A stretch of DNA of 64,000 nt from Epiperipatus broadwayi (taxonomy: Eukaryota; Onychophora; Udeonychophora; Euonychophora; Peripatidae). This document shows, in pieces, positions 11,897 through 23,507 of the stretch. Numbering within the stretch: position 1 is the first letter of the stretch; every line of letters starts with the position of its first letter. The notes under the pieces were generated by a model. The model saw only the letters and a list, made by a program, of their open reading frames with translations, was not told where the DNA came from and made no database searches. The stretch lies in assembly GCA_028023455.1 (NCBI GenBank), contig JAQFVV010000043.1, positions 1,224,001 through 1,288,000 of the forward strand, read 5' to 3'. The translations under genes were made by a program, and so were the position numbers.

Positions 11897-12703
11897 TAGA
11901 ATTAGCTATGTTTTAGACATGCAATTTAGCATTCTTCCAATTCATACTTCTATACTATTTCTTTTGGTTAGAATTGGCCACCCAAGTTCAGGCCCTTCCT
12001 ATTCTTATTTTGGTTAGAATATATTAGAGAAGAATGATGCGAAATGTATTGATGGCTTATCTAAAAAAATCATTAGTTTATAAATGTCAAATATTAATAA
12101 ATTCAAGACTTATTGCTTTATAAATTCATTCCCAAATGATTCCAACTTCATGAAATATCATTTTATTGGAAATACAAGTCCTAATATAAAGGTCTATTGA
12201 GAAAGAATCTCAGTATTTTAAGGGTGGTCTTTTCAAATTTAAAAATATACATTTTACATCAAATAATAGATAAAACAATTTGCTTATTACTCATTTGAAA
12301 TATTGTTTTCTATTTTATCGGACAAAAAGTGCAACTATTGCAAATGGTGGTGCTAGAACAACGGAGATCAATATGGATACTGCAGTTTGCTAAACTGCAG
12401 TCAACAATCACAATGCAACTCAAAGTTAGATAAACGTTTAATAATAATTCAGTCCTATAATATTTTTCCAATGATATCAAGACCTCCCAAATTGTTCTAC
12501 TACGATAAATGGCTGACAACAAAAATCAGAAGAAATAGATAGCCTTTTTAATGAACTGAGAAAAGTAAACTATTTGAGCAAGTTGTGAATTACAGCCAGA
12601 ATATCAGTTAGATATGCTTCATGGAAAGAAGCAGAATTTTTGATGTTCTTCGGTTTACAAATATTATAAGTCTACATATAATCCCAGAAAAGTTTCCAAA
12701 GAT

Positions 12704-12803
12704 GTCAAGCATTGGTGGCCTAGTGGTTAACATAGGTGCCTTCCAAGCAGCTGGCCCGGGTTTGCTTCCTGGTCAATACTTTGACATATGAAAAAAAAAA
12801 AAA
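12704..12803 (+). mobile_element. tRNA-derived SINE
   Basis: It has the RNA polymerase III A-box-like TGGCCTAGTGGTTAAC, the B-box-like GGGTTTGCTTCC, the tail TGACATATG and an A-run. A near-perfect duplication brackets it: TTCCAAAGAT at 12694-12703 and TTCCCAAAGAT at 12804-12814. Three related copies lie at 46237, 49111 and 61680. This copy has lost part of the spacer seen in the others. Confidence 0.8.
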
Positions 12804-14014
12804 TTCCCAAAGATTGTGAATATTAAATTTATGTTAAATAAAATTATTTCTGCTTTCTAGTAATGTACACAGACTTTTGAAGCAAAAAATAAAGTTTATT
12901 CTAGTGAAAAAAGTAATTATTAAGGTCTTATTATATAGAAGTTAGTGAGCAAACTCGCTATGACTATAATTTGAATTCCAATATGACTGAAGTTTAATTT
13001 TTTGTTTTCAGATAGTTGAAAATTTCTTAAACAAATTCAGAATTATTTCAGTTAGATAGTCCAGTAATTATTACCAATAAATAGATGTATTAAAAAATAA
13101 CTAATGTTGGTAGATAAATACTAACACATGCCATAAAAAAATCATTACTGTATTATGATACAACTTGACAATGGGTGGAAATGATGTCATATACAACAGG
13201 TGCTAATCTATCCTTAGATTATAATTACAATAAAGTTAGAATAGTTAAAAGTAATATCTGAACAAAATAATGCAGGGCTTATCTAAAGTAGACAAAATAT
13301 TATTCTGAAAAAAGGAAATATAAGCTTTGCTATCAATAATCAATCTTTGAATTTCAGATAGAATGATGATATTCCCAAACAAAAGTGATAATAAATTTAT
13401 GTGGATGGAATTTTTTTTTTCATTAGTTGTTGTATAAAATCAATAGGAAATTTTTCTAGAAATAGCCTGATCAATAAGGGGAAATGCATATAAATGGAGA
13501 GAAATAAACTAGAAGTCAGTGCATGAAATCCTGGTAGTTATTATTCTAATGATAAATTGAAATTTGAGTTTTATTTTTATATAATTTTCATCAAATCAAA
13601 GATCTTAAATGTTAAAATTTGTTATTTAATATGCTAATAAAATATCTTATATATAAAATTCCTAAATGTTTGTCCGTAATGCTGTCATGTGAAATTCAAA
13701 TTAAACAATTCTTTGTTAGAGGGTGTATTTTTCTAAGAAAAAATAATTATTTGTTCTGCCATTAATAAACCGTAACTTTTTTATGAAGCATTTTAAGCAA
13801 TAGAAGTAATTTCTTCATTATACTTAAAAGGTTGTTTAATTTGATTATAAGTATTTTATTCAAAGCAAATAATTCTGCAAAGCAAAAAAAAATGTTAAAG
13901 CAACCAATTAAAAACAACTACTACAAAAACAACAGCTTTCCATAGGCTGGATACATTTGCCAATAAGTAATTCTGCAAAGCAAAAAAAATCTTTTGTTTA
14001 ATTTACATTAAATA

Positions 14015-14722
14015 TTTAATACCAATAAGCCAATAAGCTAATGCACAAGCACTTTGTAGATGTCACTATATAAATGAATACTCCCACTTTTTCAAACACA
14101 AGATAAAGTCTTTGGGAAAAGATAGAATGAATCAATTTATCTTTTCGACCCAAATGTATATGTAAGGGCAAATCTTAAGTGTTTGAAAATGAGAGCGTGA
14201 AGTTATTAATTGATCACTTTAAATTACTTTTTTACTATGTGAATGAATGACGCTTGTGAAATTTCTAGAATTTACAATACGTTATTTTTATTAAATTAAA
14301 CATATTTAAACAAGACATTTATTTTATATAGCACGATGTTTTTATAAACTGTAATACCAATAAACCAATAAGCTAATGCACATGCGCTTTGTAGATGTCA
14401 CTATATAAACACAAGTTAAAGTCTTTGGGAAAAGATAGAATGAATCCATCTATCTTTTTGACCCAAAGTATATGTATGGGAAAATCTTAAGTGTTTGAAA
14501 ATGATAGCGTGAAGTTGTTAATTGATCACTTTAAATTACTTTTTTACTACGTAAATGAATGACGCTTGTGAAATTTCTAGAATTTACGATACATCATTCT
14601 TATTAAATTAAACATATGTACAAACATTTATTTTATATAGCGTAATGTTTTTATAAACTGTAATACCAATAAGCCAATAAATTAATGCACATGTGCTTTG
14701 TAGATGTCACTATATAAATGAA
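14015..14722 (+). repeat. Three family A modules in tandem
   Basis: Modules begin near 14015, 14340 and 14645. Each has the GTTTTTATAAACTG or AAGCCAATAA start, the GCTTTGTAGATGTCACTATA element, and (in the first two) AAAGTCTTTGGGAAAAGATA, GGGCAAATCTTAAGTG and TGAATGACGCTTGTGAAATT. The third is truncated. The spacing is about 300 bp. Their sequence is closer to each other than to the palindrome at 425-1260, so they were probably amplified locally. Confidence 0.75.
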
Positions 14723-15114
14723 AAAATTTGTTAAAACAATCTACTAAAAAATGATGGTCTTTTCATAGGTCAAGTACATTTCTGGCAAAAATATAAGATA
14801 AAATATGCTGGGACTATTTTTTTATATAATAATTTAATAGTTTATGAAGCATTATAATTAGATGACAAAATTTTACTTAGTATGTTTTAATTTTACATAT
14901 ATTAAATTTAAAATAAAAATGGTTTGAAAAATAAAAAGTCACTTATTTAAAGGCACAGCATTAAAAAAATAATGAGGAAAACCAACTCAATAATCACATG
15001 ACTTAATTAGCTTGTACTTACAAATGTAATATATTGAGCATGCTAATAGCTCTAAACAAGCTTTTTCGATAAATGCCACAAGAGAAGACATTTAAAATCT
15101 CTATCTAGAATTAT

Positions 15115-15170
15115 TCCTATTCCCAAACTGGTTTCAAGCTAATAGCTCTCATCAGTGAAACACTAGGATA
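15115..15170 (-). ncRNA. Hammerhead ribozyme-like motif, family D copy 1
   Basis: On the minus strand, CTGATGA is followed by stem II (AGCT/AGCT around ATT), then GAAA and a very short stem III (AC-CA-GT) ending in U with H17 = U. Stem I closes as TCCTA with TAGGA, and inner TTTCA pairs with TGGGA through G-U pairs. All bases considered essential in the family (C3, G5, A6, G8, A9, G12, A13, A14) are present. H17 = U usually gives slower cleavage. Activity is not shown. Confidence 0.6.
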
Positions 15171-15871
15171 TTTAGACATTAGATCTAAAATACAAACTCA
15201 AGCCCAGCATTTATCGAATACTTAACTATTAAATAGAAAATCTGAAATTTCCAGACATCTATATGTCTTCAAATCCAGCTATCTAACTTAAATAGCCATA
15301 TGGAACTGAACTAAGTTCAGATACACCATATATTAATAGCCTTAGCAATATAACATCACCAAAGCCAAACTATAATAGTAAGGAAAACTTATACATCACA
15401 TGACTTAATTACCTTGTATTTATAAATGTAATATAACGAGCATGCTAATAGCTCTAAACAAGCTCTTTCAATAAATGCTAGGCTTGAGTTTGTATTTTAG
15501 ATCTAGTATCTAAATGTCCTTGCACCTCACTGACAAAAGCCATTAGCTCAAAACTAGTTTGGGTATAGGGATAATTCTAGATATACATGTTGCTCATCAT
15601 ATTACATTTGTAAATACAAGCTAATTAAATCACATGATGTATAGCTTGGTTTTTCTTACCATTATAATTTGGCTTTTAAGGCCTTGGTGATGTTATATTG
15701 CTAAAGCTATTAATATATGGTGTATCTGAATTTAGTTTAATCCCATATGCCTATTTAAGTCAGATAGTTGGATTTGAAGACAAAAAGATGTTTGAAATTT
15801 TTGGATTTTCTATTTTATAGTTGTATATTCAATAAATGCTGGACTTGAGTTTGTATTTTAGATCTAGTGTC

Positions 15872-15932
15872 TAAATGTCCCAGCATTTCACTGATGAGAG
15901 CCATTAGCTTGAAACTGGTTTGGGGATAGGAA
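15872..15932 (+). ncRNA. Hammerhead ribozyme-like motif, family D copy 2
   Basis: CTGATGA at 15891-15897 is followed by GAGC-CATTA-GCTT (stem II), GAAA, a two-pair stem III (AC-TG-GT) and U at position 17. TTTCA before the core pairs with TGGGGA after it. The core is complete and stem I is weaker than in copy 1. Confidence 0.55.
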
Positions 15933-16021
15933 CAATTCTAGATAGAGATTTAATGCTTTACTTGTGGTATTTATCGAAAGAGCTTGTTTGGAGCTATTAG
16001 CACACTTATGATACTATATAA

Positions 16022-18473
16022 TGAAACAGTAAGGTCTGCTTTGCAGATCTTCGTTTCACCTTTTCTCACCTACTTCCTACCCTCATACCTTAGTTTGAAC
16101 CCCAATCTATCGTAGTGTGTCTGCAATACACTTATATACCAAAAATCCCGCCTAATTTTAAACCACGAGCACAATGCTTGTATTATATATATAACTTATT
16201 CCCAAATAAAATAAAATATTATGAATTATGTATTTGTTAACATAATTTACATTTATTAAAAAGTAAGTTATATAAGTCGTAATTGCGCACACACTATGAT
16301 ATCCATTTTAAAACATATCAAAATTATAAATTGTTAGTTATTTTGTTTGGATCTATTTACAAATATATTACCGTCATAATATATTTTGATTTAAAATAAA
16401 ATTCATTTAGTAAATATTAGTTTAGTAGATAGATTCAAATATTACAATTTAAAATAAAATAATTTTAGTTTTATTTAATAAAAATCATCCCAAATATTTC
16501 TGTTAAAATAAATGAGGGACAATAGTTTAATTATATAAGTTTATCTAAAAACAGCAGCTGTCCACTTAAGTTTTCTTTAATTAGTAGCAGTAATTTTAAT
16601 TAAATCTAGTTTGTAATTCGAATGTCGACGGGGAAGTTAACAAAAGAAATTAATTAATGTTGAATTCCTTTAGACATTCGGATAGATTTAATTACAGCAG
16701 ATAAGTCCAATAATTTTGTACGCTCCAGGACAAATCTATTGTTAAATTTTACTATAAAAGGGATGTTTTTCTTTTGTTCTCCATTCTAAGCTTTTAACAA
16801 ATTCTAAGCTTTTAACGAATTCTAAGCTTTTAAAGAATTCTGAGTTGTCTAAAGGTTTCTGAGTTGTTCTAAAATTCTAATAATTTGCTAACCTTGACAT
16901 GTCTGAGTAGAGGCGTTTAAGATGGCTAGGTCCCCTCGGAATAGCCAGCTTCTGCTCCATACCATCAGAAATTATCACAAGGATCCCAGAACTGCTGCTG
17001 CCGCTACCAAAATATGAACATTCCAGATTTTGCTGCTGAATTATAAAACCTGCGGAACATCTACCTGCAAATGCGTTTCCAGAGGTAACCCAAATTAACC
17101 CAAGAGCTCTTATGATCACTAACTAACATGCTATAGCTATTTAACATTGTTTTCTTATATTTCACAACTTCATTGTGTATTTATTTTGTGTGTTTAAATA
17201 TGCTCAACATTTTGCTCTCTATCCTTGGGTTAATATTTTCTATTTATAAAGCTTTCTTTTATTTTATTATGATAATGTGTCAGAATCGTCTTTGACCGAG
17301 TGAACTATTCCCTCTATTGAAAATAAGACGCCGCTATTAAGGCATATTTTAAATTTATAATTTTCCAGTTTTATTGTCTTGCAAATCACTCGTTCGAGGG
17401 CGATTCTTTTCTTTAATGTAACATAATCACATAGTTTAAAATCTACATGTTATTGATTTTAGTCTAATATAAGAGTATGTGCGAAGTCAATGATTAAATG
17501 TGTCCCCAAATGCATGATTGCGTATATAAATCTATACTTACTTTTCAAAACCGCAAGCATGCATTTTCCTATTTTAATTACCGTGTTCCACTTTCATTAT
17601 AAAGTTCATCATTGACGTCGAGAATGTGCGGACCCTCTTAAATGAATTTCGGGGAATTTGATTGGGCATTTCTCTTAATCCAAGTAAAACCCATTTAGTA
17701 TGTTTTTATATACACTTGTCTCGTATTGCTGGTACATGAATTGGTTGTTGAGACCGCTTTGTTGTATTTTTCCAAGGATTCTTTACATGGCAAAGTCCGT
17801 TCTTTTCGCTTATTGCAAGTTTCCAGGCAGAGGGTGTTCACCAATGACACCCCTGGGAATTAAACACAATCATCACACAGTCGCTAAGTTTCGGCTGTTT
17901 GTCAAAATACTTTCCTATGGGTTAGCGGCGAGATGCCCTCCGTACTTATTCCAGATCTTCAATATTGTTTCATTTTATATTTATTTTACAAAGCATCCGT
18001 GACTTAAACGAGTCACACCCTCCAACTTTATAAATTCACTATCAGCAATACTGACCTCCCAATACAAATCTATTATTTTTCTCAAATAAATGCTTTGATC
18101 CCATTCCCACGTTTGCTTAGTAAGCGTTAGTCCATTACTATTCTCGAAATCAATAAATATTTTAGAACATTTAATTTCAAATATTGTCTTAAACTTGTCT
18201 ATTTACTCAAAGCACCTCGCACATGTTCCTATCTTGTCAAGCACATTATCGTAACGCTATTAGCCCGAGGAATAGAATATATCACTCTGTTTTAAAACCT
18301 TTTGTCATTACTGAAATATAAATGCCAACAATTTTTTAATATGCGTCCCTGTCTCATATAAGCAGACAGTGGCGTTATATATATATTTATATAAATAAAT
18401 TGTGTGAAATTATTTAAAACTAAATGTGATCTCTTATTTTATTTGATTCCTATCACTGTCTCGGTCTATATAT
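16022..18473. other. Lower-repeat region, possible old LTR; 18-bp tandem repeat at 16790-16875
   Basis: This stretch is less AT-rich and shares little with the repeats elsewhere. It starts TGAAACAGTAAGG, which resembles the LTR start at 18474. It has a TATAAAAGGG box near 16753 and five degenerate TTCTAAGCTTTTAACAAA units. No LTR partner or PBS is visible. Open frames here (for example 17700-18002) show no recognisable protein. Treat it as unassigned; a remnant promoter or solo LTR is possible. Confidence 0.3.
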
Positions 18474-19146
18474 TGAAACAGGAATGCTGTTCCTCATATA
18501 AATATTCATAAGATCCCCCCCCCCCATTCAATAATGTCTAGCGTGATTCAGTCTAATTAAAAATGCAATAAAGTTGTGATTCGTTAAAAATGAAAAATAA
18601 AATCATATTTTTAATTTTTAGTATTGATGGATTTAAATAAAATGTTACATCGTCTTATTTTATTTTTTCTTTATCTGTCTCAATAAAAAAAAAAAGGAAA
18701 TTAATTATCCAATCATTAAAAAGAAAGAAAAAAGATATTTGAGTTAAACTGAGGCAGTATTCAAATTAGACACGTCGTTGAAGAAAAAAGAACTTTTTTT
18801 TTCTCTATCGTCTTACACAGAGGGCTTTAACAAAATGTGAAAATAAAAAAAAAAGTTTTACTAGAGAAATTATAATGAAACTGGAATAAATTAGAAGCTC
18901 CACTCTCTCCACACTATGCCATGATTTCCATCGATGAAATAACCCACCTTCTTTTGAATAAAATGGATTGTAAAACTGGAAGGTAATTTTTATAAAATAC
19001 TAAAACATAATTATCATACATCAATTCATAGATCACATGACCCTATCTCTTAAGCTTGTAAGTTATATACAGTGAGGATTGCCAATTCCTCTACAAGCTT
19101 TATGATAAATACTTAGCCAGAGCCAGCACTTAAAATATCTCTGTCA

Positions 19147-19220
19147 GGAACCCCTCCCCAAACCCCTGACCATGGTTTCGTGCTTTGGCACTCCTCAGAG
19201 AGGTGTCAGGGTAGGTTCAG
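19147..19220 (-). ncRNA. Hammerhead ribozyme, family B unit 1
   Basis: Minus strand: the core CTGAGGA (N7 = G) is followed by stem II GTGC-CAAA-GCAC and GAAA. Stem III is ACC-AT-GGT, ending with C17. Stem I has CCTCT pairing with AGGGG, then an internal loop, then GAACC..CCCT against AGGGGTTC. This is type I topology with all invariant core bases. The predicted cut is 3' of the C complementary to 19168. Natural hammerheads in repeats often have such short stem III helices and act best as dimers, which the tandem layout would supply. Confidence 0.8.
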
Positions 19221-19581
19221 ACACTAGATCTAAAAATACCAACCCAAAGCTAAGCACTTAGCTAAAAGTTATCTATTGAGTGGAAAATCTGAAATTTTCA
19301 GACATGTACATGTCTTCAAACCCAGCTATCCAACTCAAATAGCTATATGGGGCTGATAGATCTTCAGCCATGCCATATAGTAGTAGTCATAGCAATATAA
19401 AATTGCATAAGACTTTTTGGCAGAGACTATAAATAGTCAAAATAAAAGTCATAGATCAATTCATAGATCACATGACCCTATCTCTTAAGCTTGTAAGTTA
19501 TATACAGTGAGGATTCCCAATTCCTCTACAAGCTTTATGATAAATGCTTAGCCAGAGCCAGCACTTAAAATATCTCTGTCA

Positions 19582-19655
19582 GGAACCCCTCCCCAAACCC
19601 CTGACCATGGTTTCGTGCTTTGGCACTCCTCAGAGAGGTGTCAGGGTAGGTTCAG
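19582..19655 (-). ncRNA. Hammerhead ribozyme, family B unit 2
   Basis: Same core, stems and C17 as unit 1, with no change in the catalytic bases. It is exactly 435 bp from unit 1. Confidence 0.8.
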
Positions 19656-20016
19656 ACACTAGATCTAAAAATACCAACCCAAAGCTAAGCACTTAGCTAA
19701 AAGTTATCTATTGAGTGGAAAATCTGAAATTTTCAGACATGTACATGTCTTCAAACCCAGCTATCCAACTCAAATAGCTATATGGGGCTGATAGATCTTC
19801 AGCCATGCCATATAGTAGTAGTCATAGCAATATAAAATTGCATAAGACTTTTTGGCAGAGACTATAAATAGTCAAAATAAAAGTCATAGATCAATTCATA
19901 GATCACATGACCCTATCTCTTAAGCTTGTAAGTTATATACAGTGAGAATTGCCAATTCCTCTACAAGCTTTATGATAAATGCTTAGCCAGAGCCAGCACT
20001 TAAAATATCTCTGTCA

Positions 20017-20090
20017 GAAACCCCTCTCCAAACCCCTGACCATGGTTTCGTGCTTTGGCACTCCTCAGAAAGGTGTCAGGGTAGGTTCAG
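20017..20090 (-). ncRNA. Hammerhead ribozyme, family B unit 3
   Basis: The core is intact. Stem I reads CCTTT instead of CCTCT (a G-U in place of a C-G pair), and the outer stem has small changes. Pairing is retained but slightly weaker. Confidence 0.75.
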
Positions 20091-20451
20091 ACACTAGATC
20101 TAAAAATACCAACCCAAAGCTAAGCACTTAGCTAAAAGTTATCTATTGAGTGGAAAATCTGAAATTTTCAGACATGTACATGTCTTCAAACCCAGCTATC
20201 CAATTCAAATAGCTATATGGGGCTGATAGATCTTCAGCCATGCCATATAGTAGTAGTCATAGCAGTATAAAATTGCATAAGACTTTTTGGCAGAGACTAT
20301 AAATAGTCAAAATAAAAGTCATAGATCAATTCATAGATCACATGACCCTATCTCTTAAGCTTGTAAGTTATATACAGTGAGGATTGCCAATTCCTCTACA
20401 AGCTTTATGATAAATGCTTAGCCAGAGCCAGCACTTAAAATATCTCTGTCA

Positions 20452-20525
20452 GGAACCCCTCCCCAAACCCCTGACCATGATTTCGTGCTTTGGCACTCCT
20501 CAGAGAGGTGTCAGGGTACGTTCAG
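20452..20525 (-). ncRNA. Hammerhead ribozyme, family B unit 4
   Basis: The core is intact. Stem III carries one change (GAAATCATGGTC), turning a C-G pair into U-G. Confidence 0.75.
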
Positions 20526-20884
20526 ACACTAGATCTAAAAATACCAACCCAAAGCTAAGCACTTCGCTAAAAGTTATCTATTGAGTGGAAAATCTGAAAT
20601 TTTCAGACATGTACATGTCTTCAAACCCAGCTATCCAACTCAAATAGCTATATGGGGCTGATAGATCTTCAGCCATGCCATATAGTAGTAGTCATAGCAA
20701 TATAAAATTGCATAAGACTTTTTGGCAGACTATAAATAGTCAAAATAAAAGTCATAGATCAATTCATACATCACATGACCCTATCTCTTAAGCTTGTAAG
20801 TTATAAACAGTGAGGATTGCCAATTCCTCTACAAGCTTTATGATAAATGCTTAGCCAGAGCCAGCACTTAAAATATCTCTGTCA

Positions 20885-20958
20885 GGAACCCCTCCCCAAA
20901 CCCCTGACCATGGTTTCGTGCTTTGGCACTCCTCAGAGAGGTGTCAGGGTAGGTTCAG
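20885..20958 (-). ncRNA. Hammerhead ribozyme, family B unit 5
   Basis: Identical in core and stems to unit 1. The preceding unit is two bases shorter (CAGAC for CAGAGAC). Confidence 0.78.
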
Positions 20959-21432
20959 ACACTAGATCTAAAAATACCAACCCAAAGCTAAGCACTTAGC
21001 TAAAAGTTATCTATTGAGTGGAAAATCTGAAATTTTCAGACATGTACATGTCTTCAAACCCAGCTATCCAACTCAAATAGCTATATGGGGCTGATAGATC
21101 TTCAGCCATGCCATATAGTAGTAGTCATAGCAATATAAAATTGGCAATCCTCACTGTATATAACTTACAAGCTTAAGAGATAGGGTCATGTGATCTATGA
21201 ATTGATCTATGACTTTTATTTTGACTATTTATAGTCTCTGCCAAAAAGTCTTATGCAATTTTATATTGCTATGACTACTACTATATGGCATGGCTGAAGA
21301 TCTATCAGCCCCATATAGCTATTTGAGTTGGATAGCTGGGTTTGAAGACATGTACATGTCTGAAAATTTCAGATTTTCCACTCAATAGATAACTTTTAGC
21401 TAAGTGCTTAGCTTTGGGTTGCTATTTTTAGA

Positions 21433-21514
21433 TCTAGTGTCTGAACCTACCCTGACACCTCTCTGAGGAGTGCCAAAGCACGAAACCATGGTCAGGGGTT
21501 TGGGGAGGGGTTCC
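21433..21514 (+). ncRNA. Hammerhead ribozyme, family B inverted unit 6
   Basis: The plus strand reads CTGAGGA, GTGC-CAAA-GCAC, GAAACC-AT-GGTC, flanked by CCTCT and AGGGG. It has the same fold as the direct units but lies on the opposite strand. Confidence 0.78.
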
Positions 21515-21871
21515 TGACAGAGATATTTAAGTGCTGGCTCTGGCTAAGCATTTATCATAAAAGCTTGTAGAGGAATTGGCAATCCTCACTGTATATAACC
21601 ACAAGCTTAAGAGATAGGGTCATGTGATCTATGAATTGATCTATGACTTTTATTTTGACTATTTATAGTCTCTGCCAAAAAGTCTTATGCAATTTTATAT
21701 TTATGACTACTACTATATGGCATGGCTGAAGATCTATCAGCCCCATATAGCTATTTGAGTTGGTTAGCTGGGTTTGAAGACATGTCATGTCTGAAAATTT
21801 CAGATTTTCCACTCAATAGATAACTTTAGCTAAGTGCTTAGCTTGGGTTGGTATTTTTAGATCTAGTGTCT

Positions 21872-21943
21872 GAACCTACCCTGACATCTCTCTGAGGAGT
21901 GCCAAAGTACGAAACCATGGTCAGGGGTTTGGGGAGGGGTTCC
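21872..21943 (+). ncRNA. Hammerhead ribozyme, family B inverted unit 7
   Basis: The core is intact. Stem II reads GTGC-CAAA-GTAC (one G-U pair) and stem I reads TCTCT. This unit has several 1-bp deletions outside the ribozyme and is the most diverged. Confidence 0.72.
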
Positions 21944-22249
21944 TGACAGAGATATTTTAAGTGCTGGCTCTGGCTAAGCATTTATCATAAAGCTTGTAGA
22001 GGAATTGGCAATCCTCACTGTATATAATTATCATACGTTGCAAAGTGAAGTTTTGAAATAATTATATAGAATTTGTTTAATAAATATTAATACACCTTTA
22101 TTATAGCTTTATGTTTGATTACATTATAAATGCTCCACAAGCCAAATAGAATTTATGTATATGAATATAGTTTTATGTTTGACCAAATTATAAATGCTTC
22201 ACAGGCCAAACAGAATTTATGTAGATGAACATACCTTTATATTTGACAA

Positions 22250-22790
22250 AATTATAAATGCTTTAATTACCAAATGATGAATGCTCCACAAACCAAAAAT
22301 TGTTGAGTTCGAATGTCTACCAATTGGTAATAATTCATAAAATGATGAAATACTGTATAAATCACAAATATTTGAATACTTCTAAGCTTCTTATAATGTA
22401 ACAGAGTTTATGTGTAAGAATATACTTCTACATTTGGCTAAATTATAAATGCCTCAATTATCAAATGATAAATGCTCTATAAACCAAAATTTGTTGAGTT
22501 CAAATGTCTACCAATCGGTAATAATTCATAAAATGATGAAATACTGTATAAATCACAAATATTTGAATACTTCTAAGCTTCTTATAATGTAACAGAGTTT
22601 ATGTGTAAGAATATACTTCTACATTTGGCTAAATTATAAATGCCTCAATTATCAAATGATAAATACTCTATAAACCAAGAATTGTTGAGTTCAAATATTT
22701 ACCAATCAATAATGACTCATAAAATAATGAAATGTTATATAAATCATAAATGCTACCAAGCTCCTTCTCACAAAGGAATACAAAAATAAA
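22250..22790 (+). repeat. 191-bp tandem repeat inside the LTR
   Basis: TGTTGAGTT recurs at 22301, 22492 and 22683, with matching flanks TCAAATGATAAAT, TACCAATCGGTAATAATTC and ACTTCTAAGCTTCTT. The last unit is degraded. The same three units occur in the 3' LTR (about 26860-27400). They may be LTR enhancer-like repeats; the function is unknown. Confidence 0.85.
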
Positions 22791-23507
22791 TTATTATTGA
22801 ATTGGAATACTTCTAAGCTTCTACACATAAATGAATTCAAAATGAATTATTGGATAAACCATAAATGCTAGACTGCTTCTAAGGTTCTTCTCTTAAGTGA
22901 ATTCAAAATGAACTATTAAATGAATTTGGAATGAATTATTGTTGAATCAGAATAATCCCAAGCTTCTTCTCATAAAAGAATTAATGAACTATCGTTGAAT
23001 TAGAATATTCACAAGCTTATTTTCATAAATGAATTCAAAATGAACTATTATTGGATTAGAATGTTTACAAGCTTATTCTCATAGAGGAATTAATGAATTA
23101 CTGTTGAAATTGCAAATTAATTGTTATCTAATAATTTTTTTTTTGTTACTAAAAATTAAATTGGTTGTCCAGTTATCCAATTCTGTTTTGTTTTAATGCA
23201 TCACTCATCAGTTATAACACTGGTTCATGAGAATCTCATGTTCTCTGAGCTATGTCTGACATAACTTGACCTAGGCCAGTCAGGTTGTAGTGAGATGGAA
23301 CTCTAATGGTGCTTTTTTGGGAAACCAAACATAGAAATATTTAGATGTTTCCAGTCTCTATAAAACTACATCCTCTGATGGGCAGGAAATATTGTTGTAG
23401 GTGCCATTAACATTTGCATTAGGAATGTCAATTGATAGTTCCTTCCTACAGCATGCTCATCAGAAAATTGTTACAACTGAGGTAATAAAAGGGTTGTATG
23501 GCTGTCC

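Larger units (their letters stand above)
14981..16010. mobile_element. Family D foldback element with hammerhead motifs
   Basis: A left unit (about 14985-15360) is followed by a partial second copy (about 15375-15620). An inverted unit runs to about 16005. Shared strings include CATGCTAATAGCTCTAAACA, TCTTCAAATCCAGCTATCTA and AGATCTAAAATACAAACTC. The layout and several strings (GACATNTANATGTCTTCAAA, TAGCAATATAA) match family B at 19020-22023, so D and B are diverged relatives. Two ribozyme-like cores are listed separately. A third near 15530 is broken (CTGACAA, AAAA in place of GAAA). Confidence 0.7.
19020..22023. mobile_element. Family B retrozyme array: seven about 435-bp units, each with a hammerhead
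   Basis: Five head-to-tail units start near 19031, 19466, 19901, 20336 and 20769 (periods 435, 435, 435 and 433). They are followed by two inverted units (about 21140-22023). Units differ from one another by only a few bases. ATAATTATCATAC at 19007-19019 recurs at 22024-22036. The intact site, with one copy, is at 26635-26647 in the other LTR. Every unit contains a complete hammerhead core (on the minus strand in the direct units, on plus in the inverted ones). There is no ORF. Metazoan retrozymes are known as tandem, hammerhead-bearing, non-autonomous retroelements of a few hundred bp with target-site duplications, and this array fits that description. The inverted part is unusual. An alternative is a locally amplified satellite. 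Confidence 0.8.

Noticed and set aside
17700-18002. 100-codon plus-strand frame
   Set aside because: No recognisable domain, no splice or promoter support, hydrophobic composition of random AT-rich sequence.
16022-18473. Complete LTR upstream of the LTR element
   Set aside because: The TGAAACAG start and TATA box are suggestive, but no partner repeat, end or PBS was found.
19020-22023. CRISPR array
   Set aside because: Repeat units are 435 bp, there are no spacers, and the genome is eukaryotic.
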